Positions 1-8,672 of a stretch of DNA of 64,000 nt are shown piece by piece. The DNA lies in NCBI RefSeq assembly GCF_004341165.1, contig NZ_SLZR01000006.1, forward strand, positions 162,362 through 226,361, read 5' to 3'. How positions within the stretch are numbered: position 1 is the stretch's first letter; every line of letters begins with the position of its first letter. The position numbers and the translations under genes were made by a program. The stretch comes from Reinekea marinisedimentorum. Lineage in GTDB: Bacteria > Pseudomonadota > Gammaproteobacteria > Pseudomonadales > Natronospirillaceae. Under the pieces are notes generated by a model. The model saw nothing but the letters and a program-made list of their open reading frames with translations, was not told the origin of the DNA and did no database searches.

Positions 1-1188
1 AAGCGGCGTACCGTGCTGACCATGCTCAGCATGTTGGGTGGCTATGTTTTGCTGGTGTTGTCGCTTTCTGTGCAGAATGGCAGCTATGAGCAGGTGATCG
101 ATTTCTTCACCAAAGACAGTACCGGTCACGCGCAGATCAGTGAAGTTGGTTATCAGCAACGGGCAACGCTCTACAAGGCGGTGCCGGCCAGCGATGCCTT
201 CTATCAGCAGCTTACTTCTTTGCCGCTGGTGAGTGCCGCGGCACCACGCATTAAGAGTGGCGCACTGGCCTATGGCGAAACAAAAAGCTTCCCTGTTCAG
301 GTTGTGGGTGTTGATGCGCAAAAAGAAGCCGGGCTTTCGTTTCTGGCTGAAAAAATCAAACAGGGCCGTTACTTCAATGCACAGCCGAACAGCGACGGCT
401 ATTTTGAGGTAATGGTTGGCGCTGCCGTTGCCCGGCAATTGCAGGTGGCGCTGGGTGATGAACTGGTACTGATCTCGCAAGGTGCTGATGGCTCGCTGGC
501 CAACGATCTGTTCAGCATTGTCGGCCTGATCGGTTCAACGGAAAGCCTGGATGCGCGCACTGTTTATCTGCCGCTGCTGGCCGCCCAGAATTTTTTTGCT
601 ATGCCGGGTGAGGCTCACTATTGGGTTGTTTTGGCAGGCAATTACCGGCAAAGCGACGAACTGACGGCACAACTGAACCAGTGGCTGGCGGATAGGCCCG
701 AGCTTGAGGCGGCCAGTTGGAAGGTGGTGTCCGAAGAATTCTACAAAACCATGCAGGCCGATATTGAAGGCGGCTATATCTTTTATTACATCATTATCTT
801 TCTGGTGTGTATTGGCGTGCTCAATACCGTACTGATGTCTGTGCTCGAGCGAACCGGTGAGTTTGGTGTACTGAAGGCCATTGGCACGTCGCCCTCGCGG
901 TTGTTCTTTTTAATCATTCAGGAAACCCTGTTACTGGCAGGCTTGAGTTGCCTTTTCGGTTTGTTGGCTGCTTTGCCGCTGAACTACTGGCTGGCCAGCA
1001 CCGGCTTTGCCTTACCCGAGCCGATGGAGATTTCCGGTGTTGTTATGGCCCACATGAAGGGGCAGTGGGACCTGGCTGTGTTTGTAGAGCCGGCGTTGAT
1101 TGTCATTGGCTCGGTTGCTCTGATCGCTGTGTTTCCGGCGTTGAAAGCGGCACGCATTGTACCGGTTGATGCCATGAGGGGGCTGTAA
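1..1188 (+). CDS. ABC transporter permease, FtsX/MacB-LolE type (5' partial)
   Basis: The reading frame is open from base 1 (it begins K-R-R-T before any start codon), so the gene starts upstream of the window. It has a first membrane segment near the N-terminus, a periplasmic domain of about 230 residues, then three C-terminal membrane segments; the first of these contains the stretch VLNTVLMSVLERTGEFGVLKA, typical of FtsX/MacB permeases. The end (AARIVPVDAMRGL) is also characteristic. It is the first of two permeases followed by an ATPase, so the three probably form one exporter that moves lipid, lipoprotein or peptide cargo out of the inner membrane. The substrate cannot be told from sequence. 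Confidence 0.88.
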   Translation, partial: KRRTVLTMLSMLGGYVLLVLSLSVQNGSYEQVIDFFTKDSTGHAQISEVGYQQRATLYKAVPASDAFYQQLTSLPLVSAAAPRIKSGALAYGETKSFPVQVVGVDAQKEAGLSFLAEKIKQGRYFNAQPNSDGYFEVMVGAAVARQLQVALGDELVLISQGADGSLANDLFSIVGLIGSTESLDARTVYLPLLAAQNFFAMPGEAHYWVVLAGNYRQSDELTAQLNQWLADRPELEAASWKVVSEEFYKTMQADIEGGYIFYYIIIFLVCIGVLNTVLMSVLERTGEFGVLKAIGTSPSRLFFLIIQETLLLAGLSCLFGLLAALPLNYWLASTGFALPEPMEISGVVMAHMKGQWDLAVFVEPALIVIGSVALIAVFPALKAARIVPVDAMRGL

Positions 1189-1191
1189 CTC

Positions 1192-2421
1192 ATGAACCTT
1201 ATCTTCAAGCTGGCACTGCGAAATATTGCGCGTAACAAGCGCCGGACGGCGCTGACGGTTTTGCTGATCAGCATGACGCTGGCATTGTTGATATTTTCCG
1301 ATGGTTATATGAAGGCCATGTCGGATGTGATGATCCGCTCGGCCACGCGCCTGTACCCCGGCGATGCGCAGATCCATCAGGTCGGGTACAGAGCAGAATA
1401 TGATGCCGAGCTGCCGGTAAACTCGCCGGATGCGTTGCTGGAAAAACTGCAAAGCCACCCGCTGGTGCAAAGCTATACCGTGCGCACCATGGATTTCGGT
1501 ATGGTGTCGAGTACCGCCAATAATCTTTCCGTGCAGGTGGTGGGCATTCGCGCTGAAAGCGAAGCGCAGGTTTCTAAATTGAAGCAAAGCATCGTTGCCG
1601 GACGCTACCTTTCCGACGACGACGCAGAAACCCAAATTTTGATAGGCACACGCCTGGCCGAAGAGCTGGAAGCCAAACCGGGTGACCGGCTGGTGGTTTC
1701 TCTGAACAACTATGAAACTCAGGAAATTGAGCAGCGCTTGTTCCGCGTCACCGGTATTTTCAAAATGAACTCCAAGTTTTTTGATGAGGGGCTGGTCTTT
1801 ATTCAGTTACCGTTGGCGCAGCAGATGCTGGGGTTAGGCTCTGCCATTCATGAAATTGCGTTTAACTTTCAGCAGGAAACACTCTCTGGCGATAAATCTC
1901 TGGCCATCTGGCGTGAGCTTTCAATCGCAAACAACCTTGCTGAAGGCTGGAAAACCCTGATGCCTGAGCTTGCCTCCATGATCGGCATGTTTGATTACAG
2001 CATGTTTATTGTCGGCGGCATTCTGTTTGTGGTCGCGATTCTGGGGGTGGTGAATGCCATGTTTATGTCGATCTATGAACGCACTTACGAATTCGGCGTG
2101 ATACTCGCCATTGGCACCCGCAGGCTGACCATCTTCAAGCTGATCATGACGGAAGGCCTTATGTTGTGCCTGGTCTCGCTGGTCATTGGTGCAGTCATCG
2201 GCACTGTCGCGGTGTTGTGGGTTGCGCATATGGGAATCGATTACGGCGATATGGATTTTTCCGGTGTGGCCTTGGCCGAGGTACTGCGGCCGGAGCTCAG
2301 ATGGCAGCAGTTTACAGAGCTGCCGTTCGCCGTTTTTTTGATGACCATGCTGGCATCGGTGTACCCGGCGATTCATGCCGCGCGTATTGTTCCGGCGAAA
2401 GCCTTGCACCGGAGTTTATAG
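1192..2421 (+). CDS. ABC transporter permease, FtsX/MacB-LolE type
   Basis: 409 residues, starting three bases after the previous stop. The N-terminus (NIARNKRRTALTVLLISMTL) is the basic stretch plus first membrane segment of the FtsX/MacB permease fold. A periplasmic domain of about 240 residues follows, then three C-terminal membrane segments with NAMFMSIYERTYEFGVILA. It is paralogous to the preceding permease and should form a heterodimer with it. Translational coupling is likely given the tight spacing. A lipoprotein-release role like LolCE is possible, but the neighbouring outer-membrane barrel makes a dedicated export system at least as plausible. Confidence 0.9.
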   Translation: MNLIFKLALRNIARNKRRTALTVLLISMTLALLIFSDGYMKAMSDVMIRSATRLYPGDAQIHQVGYRAEYDAELPVNSPDALLEKLQSHPLVQSYTVRTMDFGMVSSTANNLSVQVVGIRAESEAQVSKLKQSIVAGRYLSDDDAETQILIGTRLAEELEAKPGDRLVVSLNNYETQEIEQRLFRVTGIFKMNSKFFDEGLVFIQLPLAQQMLGLGSAIHEIAFNFQQETLSGDKSLAIWRELSIANNLAEGWKTLMPELASMIGMFDYSMFIVGGILFVVAILGVVNAMFMSIYERTYEFGVILAIGTRRLTIFKLIMTEGLMLCLVSLVIGAVIGTVAVLWVAHMGIDYGDMDFSGVALAEVLRPELRWQQFTELPFAVFLMTMLASVYPAIHAARIVPAKALHRSL

Positions 2422-2430
2422 GAGCTGCTG

Positions 2431-3126
2431 ATGAAACCGGTAATAGAAACACGACAACTGGGCCGCTTTTATGGCGAGGGCGATACGCTGGTACGGGCAC
2501 TGCATCAGGTTGATCTGCAAATAGAACCGGGTGAATTTACCGCCATTGTTGGGCCTTCCGGCTCGGGTAAATCAACCTTGCTGCAGTTGATGGGTGGCCT
2601 GGATAACCCTGACGAAGGCACGGTGCTGCTCAAAGAAAAGGCAATATCGGAGATGTCCGGGCGTGAGCTTTCCGATTTCCGCCGTGATCATATCGGCTTT
2701 ATTTTTCAGGCCTACAACCTGATTCCGGTGTTGAGCGCTGCCGAAAACTGTGAATACATCATGTTGCTGCAGGGCATTCCCGCCGCTGAACGAAAAGCAC
2801 GGGTATATGCCATGCTGGAGCAGGTGGGCCTGAAGGGAAAAGAGCAGCGCCTGCCGAATCAGCTTTCCGGTGGGCAACAGCAGCGCGTTGCCGTTGCCCG
2901 CGCGATGGTCAGCAGGCCGGATATTATTCTGGCCGATGAACCCACGGCGAATCTGGATTCGCAAACCGGTATGGACCTGCTCGACATGATGCACGAGCTT
3001 AACCGTCAGCAGGGCATGACCTTTGTCTTTTCAACCCACGATCCAAAAATTATGGAGCGCGCCAGCCGGTTGATTCATATAGAAGACGGCAGGGTGATTG
3101 GGGAGCAGCGGCGTGATGAAGGTTAA
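2431..3126 (+). CDS. ABC transporter ATP-binding protein (LolD/MacB family)
   Basis: 231 residues with a complete ABC ATPase core: Walker [10 protein letters not shown] at about 41-49, signature LSGGQ at 145-149, Walker B IILADEP at about 165-171, and the switch histidine in STHDP. Length and sequence fit the LolD/MacB N-terminal class, which drives FtsX-fold permeases by mechanotransmission rather than channel transport. It lies 9 bases behind the second permease and should energise the pair. The next gene overlaps its end, so all four belong to one operon. Confidence 0.93.
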   Translation: MKPVIETRQLGRFYGEGDTLVRALHQVDLQIEPGEFTAIVGPSGSGKSTLLQLMGGLDNPDEGTVLLKEKAISEMSGRELSDFRRDHIGFIFQAYNLIPVLSAAENCEYIMLLQGIPAAERKARVYAMLEQVGLKGKEQRLPNQLSGGQQQRVAVARAMVSRPDIILADEPTANLDSQTGMDLLDMMHELNRQQGMTFVFSTHDPKIMERASRLIHIEDGRVIGEQRRDEG

Positions 3127-4279
3127 CGCTTCGCTGTTGCTGTTGCCGCTGATCAGTGCGCCGCTGTTTGCGCTCGATTACGACCAGAGCGTGGAAATCA
3201 GTAGCGCACTGCAGCTCAGCGATTACCCCTCTGTCACAGAAGATGGCAGCACGGTTATCAGTGGTCGTACCGAATGGCAGGGCAGCCTGGAAGGCTTCTG
3301 GAACCTGTACCTATACAGCAGCGAAAACACGCAGCTGAATGCGCGCTATGGGCTTTCACTGCAGGGCGAAACCCGTCGCGATTTTGTTGGCGATGACGAG
3401 GCCTCTACCGCAGACTACCGCGCCTTCGATCTGGATGCGTTGCTCCTTGGCAGCGAGAGTGACCGTACCCGGTTGTACCAGCAGCTCGACCAGCTCTCGG
3501 TCACCTGGTACAGCAACGCGGGCGATTACACCCTTGGCCGCCAGCCCATTAGCTTCGGCCTGGCTAAGTTTTATTCCCCGGTCGACATCATCTATCCCTT
3601 CGATCTATACGCCACCGATACCGATTATCGCCCCGGCGTGGATGCACTGCGCGGTACCTGGCAGTTGGGTGCGTTGACAGAATTTGACGCTGGCTGGGTG
3701 TTCGGCAGTGACAGCGTCCTGTTCAGCCGTTTTAAAGCCTCCGTCAACAGCATCGATGCCGAAGCTATCGTGCTGGCCATTAATGGTGAAAACCTAAATT
3801 TTTCTCTGGGTACGCAAACGGCGATCGACGAGATAGGGCTCTGGCAGGAAACCGCCTTGCTGCTCGATGAAGATCACCACTACCTGCGGACCACGCTGGG
3901 TGCCGATTACACCGTACTGAGTGATCTCTACCTCGTCGCCGAAGTTCATTACAACGGTGCAGGTGCCCGCTCTGGTTACGACACGAACAGCGCCGGTAAT
4001 TCTTTCTATCAGCTCGGTGCCATCAGTACGCTGGGCAAATGGTATGCAAGCGTGCAGGGCAGTTACCCGGTTAATATTCTGACTTCAGTCTCATCCGGCA
4101 TCTCTGTGAACCTGAACGATGGCTCTGCGCTTGCCAATCTGGCTCTGAGTGTGAACGCGACGGATGCAATGAACGTCGATTTATCTGCGGTTCTGCCGCT
4201 GGACGACGAGCATAGTTACGACAGTGAGTTTGGGCTTTACCCGGCGTACCTGCTGGCAGAGGTTTCCTGGGTTTTTTAG
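3116..4279 (+). CDS. Predicted outer-membrane beta-barrel protein of the ABC exporter operon
   Basis: 387 residues from the ATG at 3116, which overlaps the ATPase stop by 11 bases; a longer version from a TTG at 3098 would spoil the signal peptide. Residues 1-19 ([19 protein letters not shown]) form a clear signal peptide. The rest alternates polar and aromatic residues and ends in a C-terminal phenylalanine (SWVF), as outer-membrane barrels do. A central stretch, TLGRQPISFGLAKFYSP, followed by FDLYATDTDYRPGVDALRG, resembles porin-like DUF1302-type proteins found beside LolD/MacB-type exporters. Its function is unknown; coupling to the exporter suggests it receives or displays the cargo at the outer membrane. 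Confidence 0.75.
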   Translation: MKVNASLLLLPLISAPLFALDYDQSVEISSALQLSDYPSVTEDGSTVISGRTEWQGSLEGFWNLYLYSSENTQLNARYGLSLQGETRRDFVGDDEASTADYRAFDLDALLLGSESDRTRLYQQLDQLSVTWYSNAGDYTLGRQPISFGLAKFYSPVDIIYPFDLYATDTDYRPGVDALRGTWQLGALTEFDAGWVFGSDSVLFSRFKASVNSIDAEAIVLAINGENLNFSLGTQTAIDEIGLWQETALLLDEDHHYLRTTLGADYTVLSDLYLVAEVHYNGAGARSGYDTNSAGNSFYQLGAISTLGKWYASVQGSYPVNILTSVSSGISVNLNDGSALANLALSVNATDAMNVDLSAVLPLDDEHSYDSEFGLYPAYLLAEVSWVF

Positions 4280-4757
4280 TCTTGAAGTGGTTTAACAAGG
4301 TTCGAAAATAAATTATTTCAACCCGTCCTTATCTAAACGGCTTGCTTGGCTGTTCCCACCGGATTGTTTTTATTTGTTAGTGTATTTACGTTGGTTAATT
4401 CAGCGTAATTTTCTACTGAACGTCGGTTGGCTTTTAACGAATAGACGTTCAAATAATACCCCCTTGATGTGTAAGGCTTTTGAGTGGCTTCTGCTCAACT
4501 GTGCCGTGTTTGGATGTGCGGTTTTGCTGTATTTTTTATGTCTATATAGTTAATTAAATGGCGCTTTTTCAATTATTTGTGCTGATTTTTTTGCACGTCA
4601 ATTTTTAGTTCTCTGTAAACCTCGAGTGTTCTACTACCTTCATTCTGATAGGTATCAAGAGTATGGAAAGTGAAGCGGGTTTCAGCCTGAGCTCTTCGGT
4701 ATTTTTATTCATTCTGGTGACTCTTGATGTAAATAAGTGGCCTGAAGGAGATGAATA
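4280..4757. other. Intergenic region, AT-rich, no gene seen
   Basis: 478 bases between the exporter operon and the lipoprotein gene, visibly richer in A and T than its flanks. No open frame with coding character, no RNA gene and no convincing terminator is visible. TATATAGT at about 4543-4550 could serve as a -10 element, but no good -35 sits at the right distance. A ribosome-binding site (GAAGGAG) precedes the lipoprotein ATG. Confidence 0.5.
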
Positions 4758-7205
4758 ATGCAATTAAATAAAATTGGATTGAGTGCCGTTATAGCCATCG
4801 CTTTAGCCTTTGCCGGCTGCTCAAGTGGTGGTTCAGATGGTGATGATTCGACTACCTACTCTGCTTCTGGTGCAGTAGCGAAAGGGATCATTATTGGTGG
4901 CCAGGTAACGGCCAGGGAGCTGGTCGATGGCGATTGGGTTGAACGTGGCTCAGCTATAACGGATGAGTCAGGTGCTTACACCCTTGATATGGAAAACTAT
5001 CAGGGTGGCATTGTGGTGTTATCTGTTGCGTCGCTGCCAACCACGGAAATGATTGATGACGATCCTTCTTCCAGTACCTTTGGTCAATCAATTGCGGCCG
5101 ATCCAAACCTGGAAATGGACAGCGTTATTGGTTCTGTAGGCTCTGGTACTGTGAGTAACGTTCCCATTACTCCTTATACACACATGGCGGCGGCAATTGT
5201 CGGTAAAACTCTCGAAGCTGGCAGCCCGGTCACTGATGATGTGGTCGACAATGCCAACAGTGAGGTTTCGGTATTGGTTGGCTTCGATGTCATAAATACA
5301 GCCGTTGTTGATGTTACCAACGCCGATGCCATGGCGAACGCCAGTGCTTTTGAGCAGCAGGCGGCAATGCTTTGTGCAGCCGTCACAATGATGGTGGATG
5401 AATCAACTTCCCTGGCCGATGTGGTGGATCTTTTAGCAGATTCATTTGAAGACGGTATCTTTAGTTCAACGGATGGAATACTAATAAGTGACCTGACCGA
5501 TGCCTGGTCTGCGATTGCATCGAATACCGCGTTTGACGACCTGGTTGATGATACCGTCATCCTGCAAATTGAGAATAAAACAGCAGCCATCAATACGGCT
5601 GTCGCTGCCAGTGGTGATGGAAGCTATAACCCAGAGCCCAGCGGCAATGCGGGTGACCCCGATATTGTGATCGCTAAAGCTGTGATGAGCGATATGAGAT
5701 CCCTGGTCAACAATATGCTTGAGACCGATTATGACACGCCTCTCGATCTCGTTGCCGATGAAGCTGGAGATGTTGTTGATCTGTTTGATCGTGATATGGC
5801 TGCTATTGCTGAATTCACCGAGCTTGGAATTCAAACTATGCTGGAAGAGCTTTCGCTGAGCAATGATGTGTATTTAGAAGAGCTGGAATTAAATTCGACA
5901 ACAGCGGTTCAGGTCGAAGTCTATGACGAATTGGTTTATCTGGGGGATTTAACCTTATCTGTTACCGACCCTGTGGCGGGTGCGCAAATAGTCTTATCCG
6001 GTACGTTAACCGGTTCAGGGGAGGATGCTGCCAGTGTCGTTTATAACGATTTAACGCTCAGTACGAATGTTCCGTTGGAAGATTTTCTAAATCTAATGAC
6101 CGATCAGACGACCTACAGCCTGGAGGTCAGCGGTTCCGTCAGTAGTGCGGACAGCAGTATTGGAATGACAGACGGTACGGTGACGGTTGTAGCAGAAGAA
6201 CCTGTTTCGGAGGGCGTCGAACCCTCGTTCAGCAGTATTAGCCTGTCGGATATGACGCTGGTACTGGATTCTGATGGCGGTACCTTTACCGGTACAGCCG
6301 GCTTTAGTTTCGTTGCTGTTGACGAGGCCAGTGTGTCTGCTCCGCTCTATGGCGATATCGCTTTTCTGACTTTGAGTAGTGTCGATTTGAGTGGTGATTT
6401 TGCGCTGGATAGCGGAGCTGAGTTCGCAGCATCTGTTAGCCTTGATCTCTCCAACTCCGATACCTTTGATATAGCCGCATTCCTCAATCAGCACAATGTG
6501 GTTTATGTATGGATGTACGATGTTCTTAGCCAAACTGAAATTGATAACCTCGTTGCTACGGGCTTGCTGGCTAATGATTATTGGGAGCTAGACTATGGAC
6601 ATTATTGGAATAGTACGTTTGCGTGGACATACGATGATGTTAATGGCTGGTTAGAGGCCGATGGTTCTTATGCCAGTTTTGCAGCTGTTGTAGATCCGGA
6701 AGCCGCGCTGGCAGAAGCCATGACCAGTACGAGTGAATATGATGTCTGGTGGATCGATCTCTGGGCCAGCTCAACGGGTGAGAGTGAACTGGAGGCAGAG
6801 ATTGAATTGGGTTCATTGGATGAAACAGAAAATAGCTTCCTACAGTTAGAGTTCACACTCAGTACGGCGTTAACCGGTATTTCCGGTATGCCGAACATCG
6901 AGGTAACGGCAACGGTTGTTCGCAGCGCGCTGAATGCGGGTTCCGCTGTTGTGCAGCTGAACTGGGACGATGACCTCTATGTCATGACATTGGCAGTGGA
7001 TGATTTTGACAATGAAATAGCCTCACTGACCATTACTAACCCTGATAATGCCAGTTTGATTCTGACTAACATCGATGACGATGAATCCATGGATGAACTG
7101 ACGGGTGAGCTATTGGTTGGTGATAGTAAGATCGCTGATATTGAAACGTTGGATAACGGCCTGGTTAAGATTACCTATATCGATGAAACCATCGAAATAT
7201 TCTAA
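4758..7205 (+). CDS. Large acidic lipoprotein of unknown function
   Basis: 815 residues. A hydrophobic signal segment is followed by the lipobox AFAGC with the acylated cysteine at residue 21, then a Ser/Gly/Asp spacer, so this is a lipid-anchored periplasmic or outer-membrane protein. Residues about 33-100 (GAVAKGIIIGGQVTARELVD and following) look like a carboxypeptidase-regulatory/Ig-like fold found at the start of many large lipoproteins of marine gammaproteobacteria. The remainder is strongly acidic and rich in Ser/Thr/Asp with beta-strand-like repeats (TLTGSGEDAAS, SGSVSSADSS, TLVLDSDGGTFTGT). No catalytic motif was recognised. It is followed 12 bases later by a predicted outer-membrane protein, with which it probably works. 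Confidence 0.82.
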   Translation: MQLNKIGLSAVIAIALAFAGCSSGGSDGDDSTTYSASGAVAKGIIIGGQVTARELVDGDWVERGSAITDESGAYTLDMENYQGGIVVLSVASLPTTEMIDDDPSSSTFGQSIAADPNLEMDSVIGSVGSGTVSNVPITPYTHMAAAIVGKTLEAGSPVTDDVVDNANSEVSVLVGFDVINTAVVDVTNADAMANASAFEQQAAMLCAAVTMMVDESTSLADVVDLLADSFEDGIFSSTDGILISDLTDAWSAIASNTAFDDLVDDTVILQIENKTAAINTAVAASGDGSYNPEPSGNAGDPDIVIAKAVMSDMRSLVNNMLETDYDTPLDLVADEAGDVVDLFDRDMAAIAEFTELGIQTMLEELSLSNDVYLEELELNSTTAVQVEVYDELVYLGDLTLSVTDPVAGAQIVLSGTLTGSGEDAASVVYNDLTLSTNVPLEDFLNLMTDQTTYSLEVSGSVSSADSSIGMTDGTVTVVAEEPVSEGVEPSFSSISLSDMTLVLDSDGGTFTGTAGFSFVAVDEASVSAPLYGDIAFLTLSSVDLSGDFALDSGAEFAASVSLDLSNSDTFDIAAFLNQHNVVYVWMYDVLSQTEIDNLVATGLLANDYWELDYGHYWNSTFAWTYDDVNGWLEADGSYASFAAVVDPEAALAEAMTSTSEYDVWWIDLWASSTGESELEAEIELGSLDETENSFLQLEFTLSTALTGISGMPNIEVTATVVRSALNAGSAVVQLNWDDDLYVMTLAVDDFDNEIASLTITNPDNASLILTNIDDDESMDELTGELLVGDSKIADIETLDNGLVKITYIDETIEIF

Positions 7206-7217
7206 AAGGATTAGTTA

Positions 7218-8318
7218 TTGATACGACGCTTCATTAACAATGCCCGCGGTTGCGGGCATTTCCTTGGGTGTTCGCTGTTGAGTTTTATCGTCGCTGCGAG
7301 CACTCCGGCAGAGCTGAATGCCGAGCCTTATGTGTCTGCTGATTACTTCATTTACAGTGAGCCTGTTTCTGTTTCTACCGCCTTGAATGAATTGCTGGGC
7401 GATTTCAGCGCCGGTGAGCGTGCCTACTTTTACCGCTGGTACGAAGTCGGAATTGTTTTCGATAATCGTTGGGGTTTTGGTTATGTTGATCGGCGGGATT
7501 ATTCGCTGAGGTTTTCCCGCGATGCCGCAGAACTGGTCGGTACTGTTGTGAACGGCGATGAGTTGGAAACGGGTCGTGAATACGACATTACTCTGGAGTC
7601 GTATGGTGTCGACAGTGAAGGTATGCGGTTTTTTGTTCGCCCCGACTTAAAGCCCTGGCTGAATATGGAGGTTGGGCTTTCGTTATTGAAGTCTTACTCT
7701 CTGCTCGACGGTAGCGTTTCCGGAACGGCGTCTGCTGTTGCATCCGATGAATATGAATATTCTTTGGCCGTTGATTATTACTATACGGACGACATTCTGT
7801 TTGAACGTAGTGTCGAGGATGTCACCGGCTTTGGCGCTACACTGGATATAGCCCTGTCCGCGCAGTTGAATGCTAACTGGCGCTGGGATGTTAGAGTTCA
7901 TGACCTGTTGGGTGCGCTGTATTGGGAGGACGTGCCCAATACCCTGGCAGAAGCCTATAGCGATAGAGTCACCGTTACCGAAGCGGGCTATGCCGAATGG
8001 GATCCGGCCGTTTCCGGGGTTGAAACCAACGAAGATTATGTTCAATGGCTGGAGCGCAGGATTAACAGCGAGCTTTATTGCCGCTATGGAAGGCTGCGTT
8101 GCGGTATTGGTGCTCAATATTGGGTTGATGATTTATTAACCCGTGCCGGTATCGGTTATCAGTTCAAAAAATTAAATTTTTTTGGCTGGTATTGGCGGGA
8201 AAGCTCCGCTGTCGAGCTTGCCGTCTCCTGGCCGGTGCTTTCTGTCAGTGCCGGTGTCGATAATATTAACCCTGAAGAGGTCAAAGCGGCTTTCGTTGCT
8301 GTAATGCTGAATTATTAG
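7218..8318 (+). CDS. Predicted outer-membrane protein, unknown function
   Basis: 366 residues from a TTG at 7218, chosen because AAAAGGA lies about seven bases upstream and because it supplies the basic n-region of a signal peptide (MIRRFINNARGCGHF, then a hydrophobic stretch to about AELNA). The mature part is rich in Tyr/Trp/Asp with alternating strands (YYYTDDILF, WYWRES, LAVSWPVLSVSAG) and looks like a barrel. It sits 12 bases behind the lipoprotein, so the two are probably one transcript. A GC-rich hairpin overlaps codons 8-15, which could limit its expression relative to the lipoprotein. No family was recognised. Confidence 0.68.
   Translation: MIRRFINNARGCGHFLGCSLLSFIVAASTPAELNAEPYVSADYFIYSEPVSVSTALNELLGDFSAGERAYFYRWYEVGIVFDNRWGFGYVDRRDYSLRFSRDAAELVGTVVNGDELETGREYDITLESYGVDSEGMRFFVRPDLKPWLNMEVGLSLLKSYSLLDGSVSGTASAVASDEYEYSLAVDYYYTDDILFERSVEDVTGFGATLDIALSAQLNANWRWDVRVHDLLGALYWEDVPNTLAEAYSDRVTVTEAGYAEWDPAVSGVETNEDYVQWLERRINSELYCRYGRLRCGIGAQYWVDDLLTRAGIGYQFKKLNFFGWYWRESSAVELAVSWPVLSVSAGVDNINPEEVKAAFVAVMLNY
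7239..7260 (+). promoter_or_regulatory. Hairpin inside the 5' end of the downstream gene
   Basis: A nine-base-pair perfect stem (AATGCCCGC / GCGGGCATT) with a GGTT loop begins 21 bases after the TTG start of the 7218 gene. Only a short, mixed T-run follows (tttcctt), so it is a poor intrinsic terminator, but it could slow translation or attenuate transcription between the lipoprotein and the barrel protein. It could alternatively mean that the true start lies further downstream. Confidence 0.4.
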
Positions 8319-8336
8319 TGCAATTGAAGTGCAGTA

Positions 8337-8672
8337 CTAAACATCCGAATAAGTCTTTCTCACCTTATCATAAGCCGCCTTCGTCGCCGTGGGCGAAAAG
8401 CCTTCCGGCACCTCATTCCGGGCAAAGTAAGCAAAGGCGATCGCGCTGGCAACCCATTCGAACAGCTGCGGTGGCACGGCATCGCCAATGTTAATTTGGG
8501 TGAGCAGGTTTACCAGGTCTTCATCTTCATAAACCGGCACCTTGTGCTCTTTCGCCAGTTGCAGAATTTCCTTCGCCTGTTCGTTCTCGCCAATGGCCGA
8601 AACGATGGGTGTTTTCCGGCCCTTGTACTGCAGCGTGGCCACTTTATTGGGTTCGGTTTCTTTCGGGCTCAT
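8337..8672 (-). CDS. FlhB C-terminal domain-like protein (FhlB)
   Basis: 111 residues matching the cytoplasmic C-terminal domain of the flagellar/type III export switch protein FlhB/YscU (VATLQYKGRKTPIVSAIGEN, then AKEHKVPVYEDEDLVNLL). There are no membrane segments, and the NPTH self-cleavage motif is absent, as in the free-standing FlhB-like proteins of Pseudomonas and relatives. Its start overlaps the stop of the FliK-like gene by four bases, so the pair is translationally coupled. It probably takes part in export substrate switching or hook length control. Confidence 0.85.
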   Translation of the reverse strand: MSPKETEPNKVATLQYKGRKTPIVSAIGENEQAKEILQLAKEHKVPVYEDEDLVNLLTQINIGDAVPPQLFEWVASAIAFAYFARNEVPEGFSPTATKAAYDKVRKTYSDV

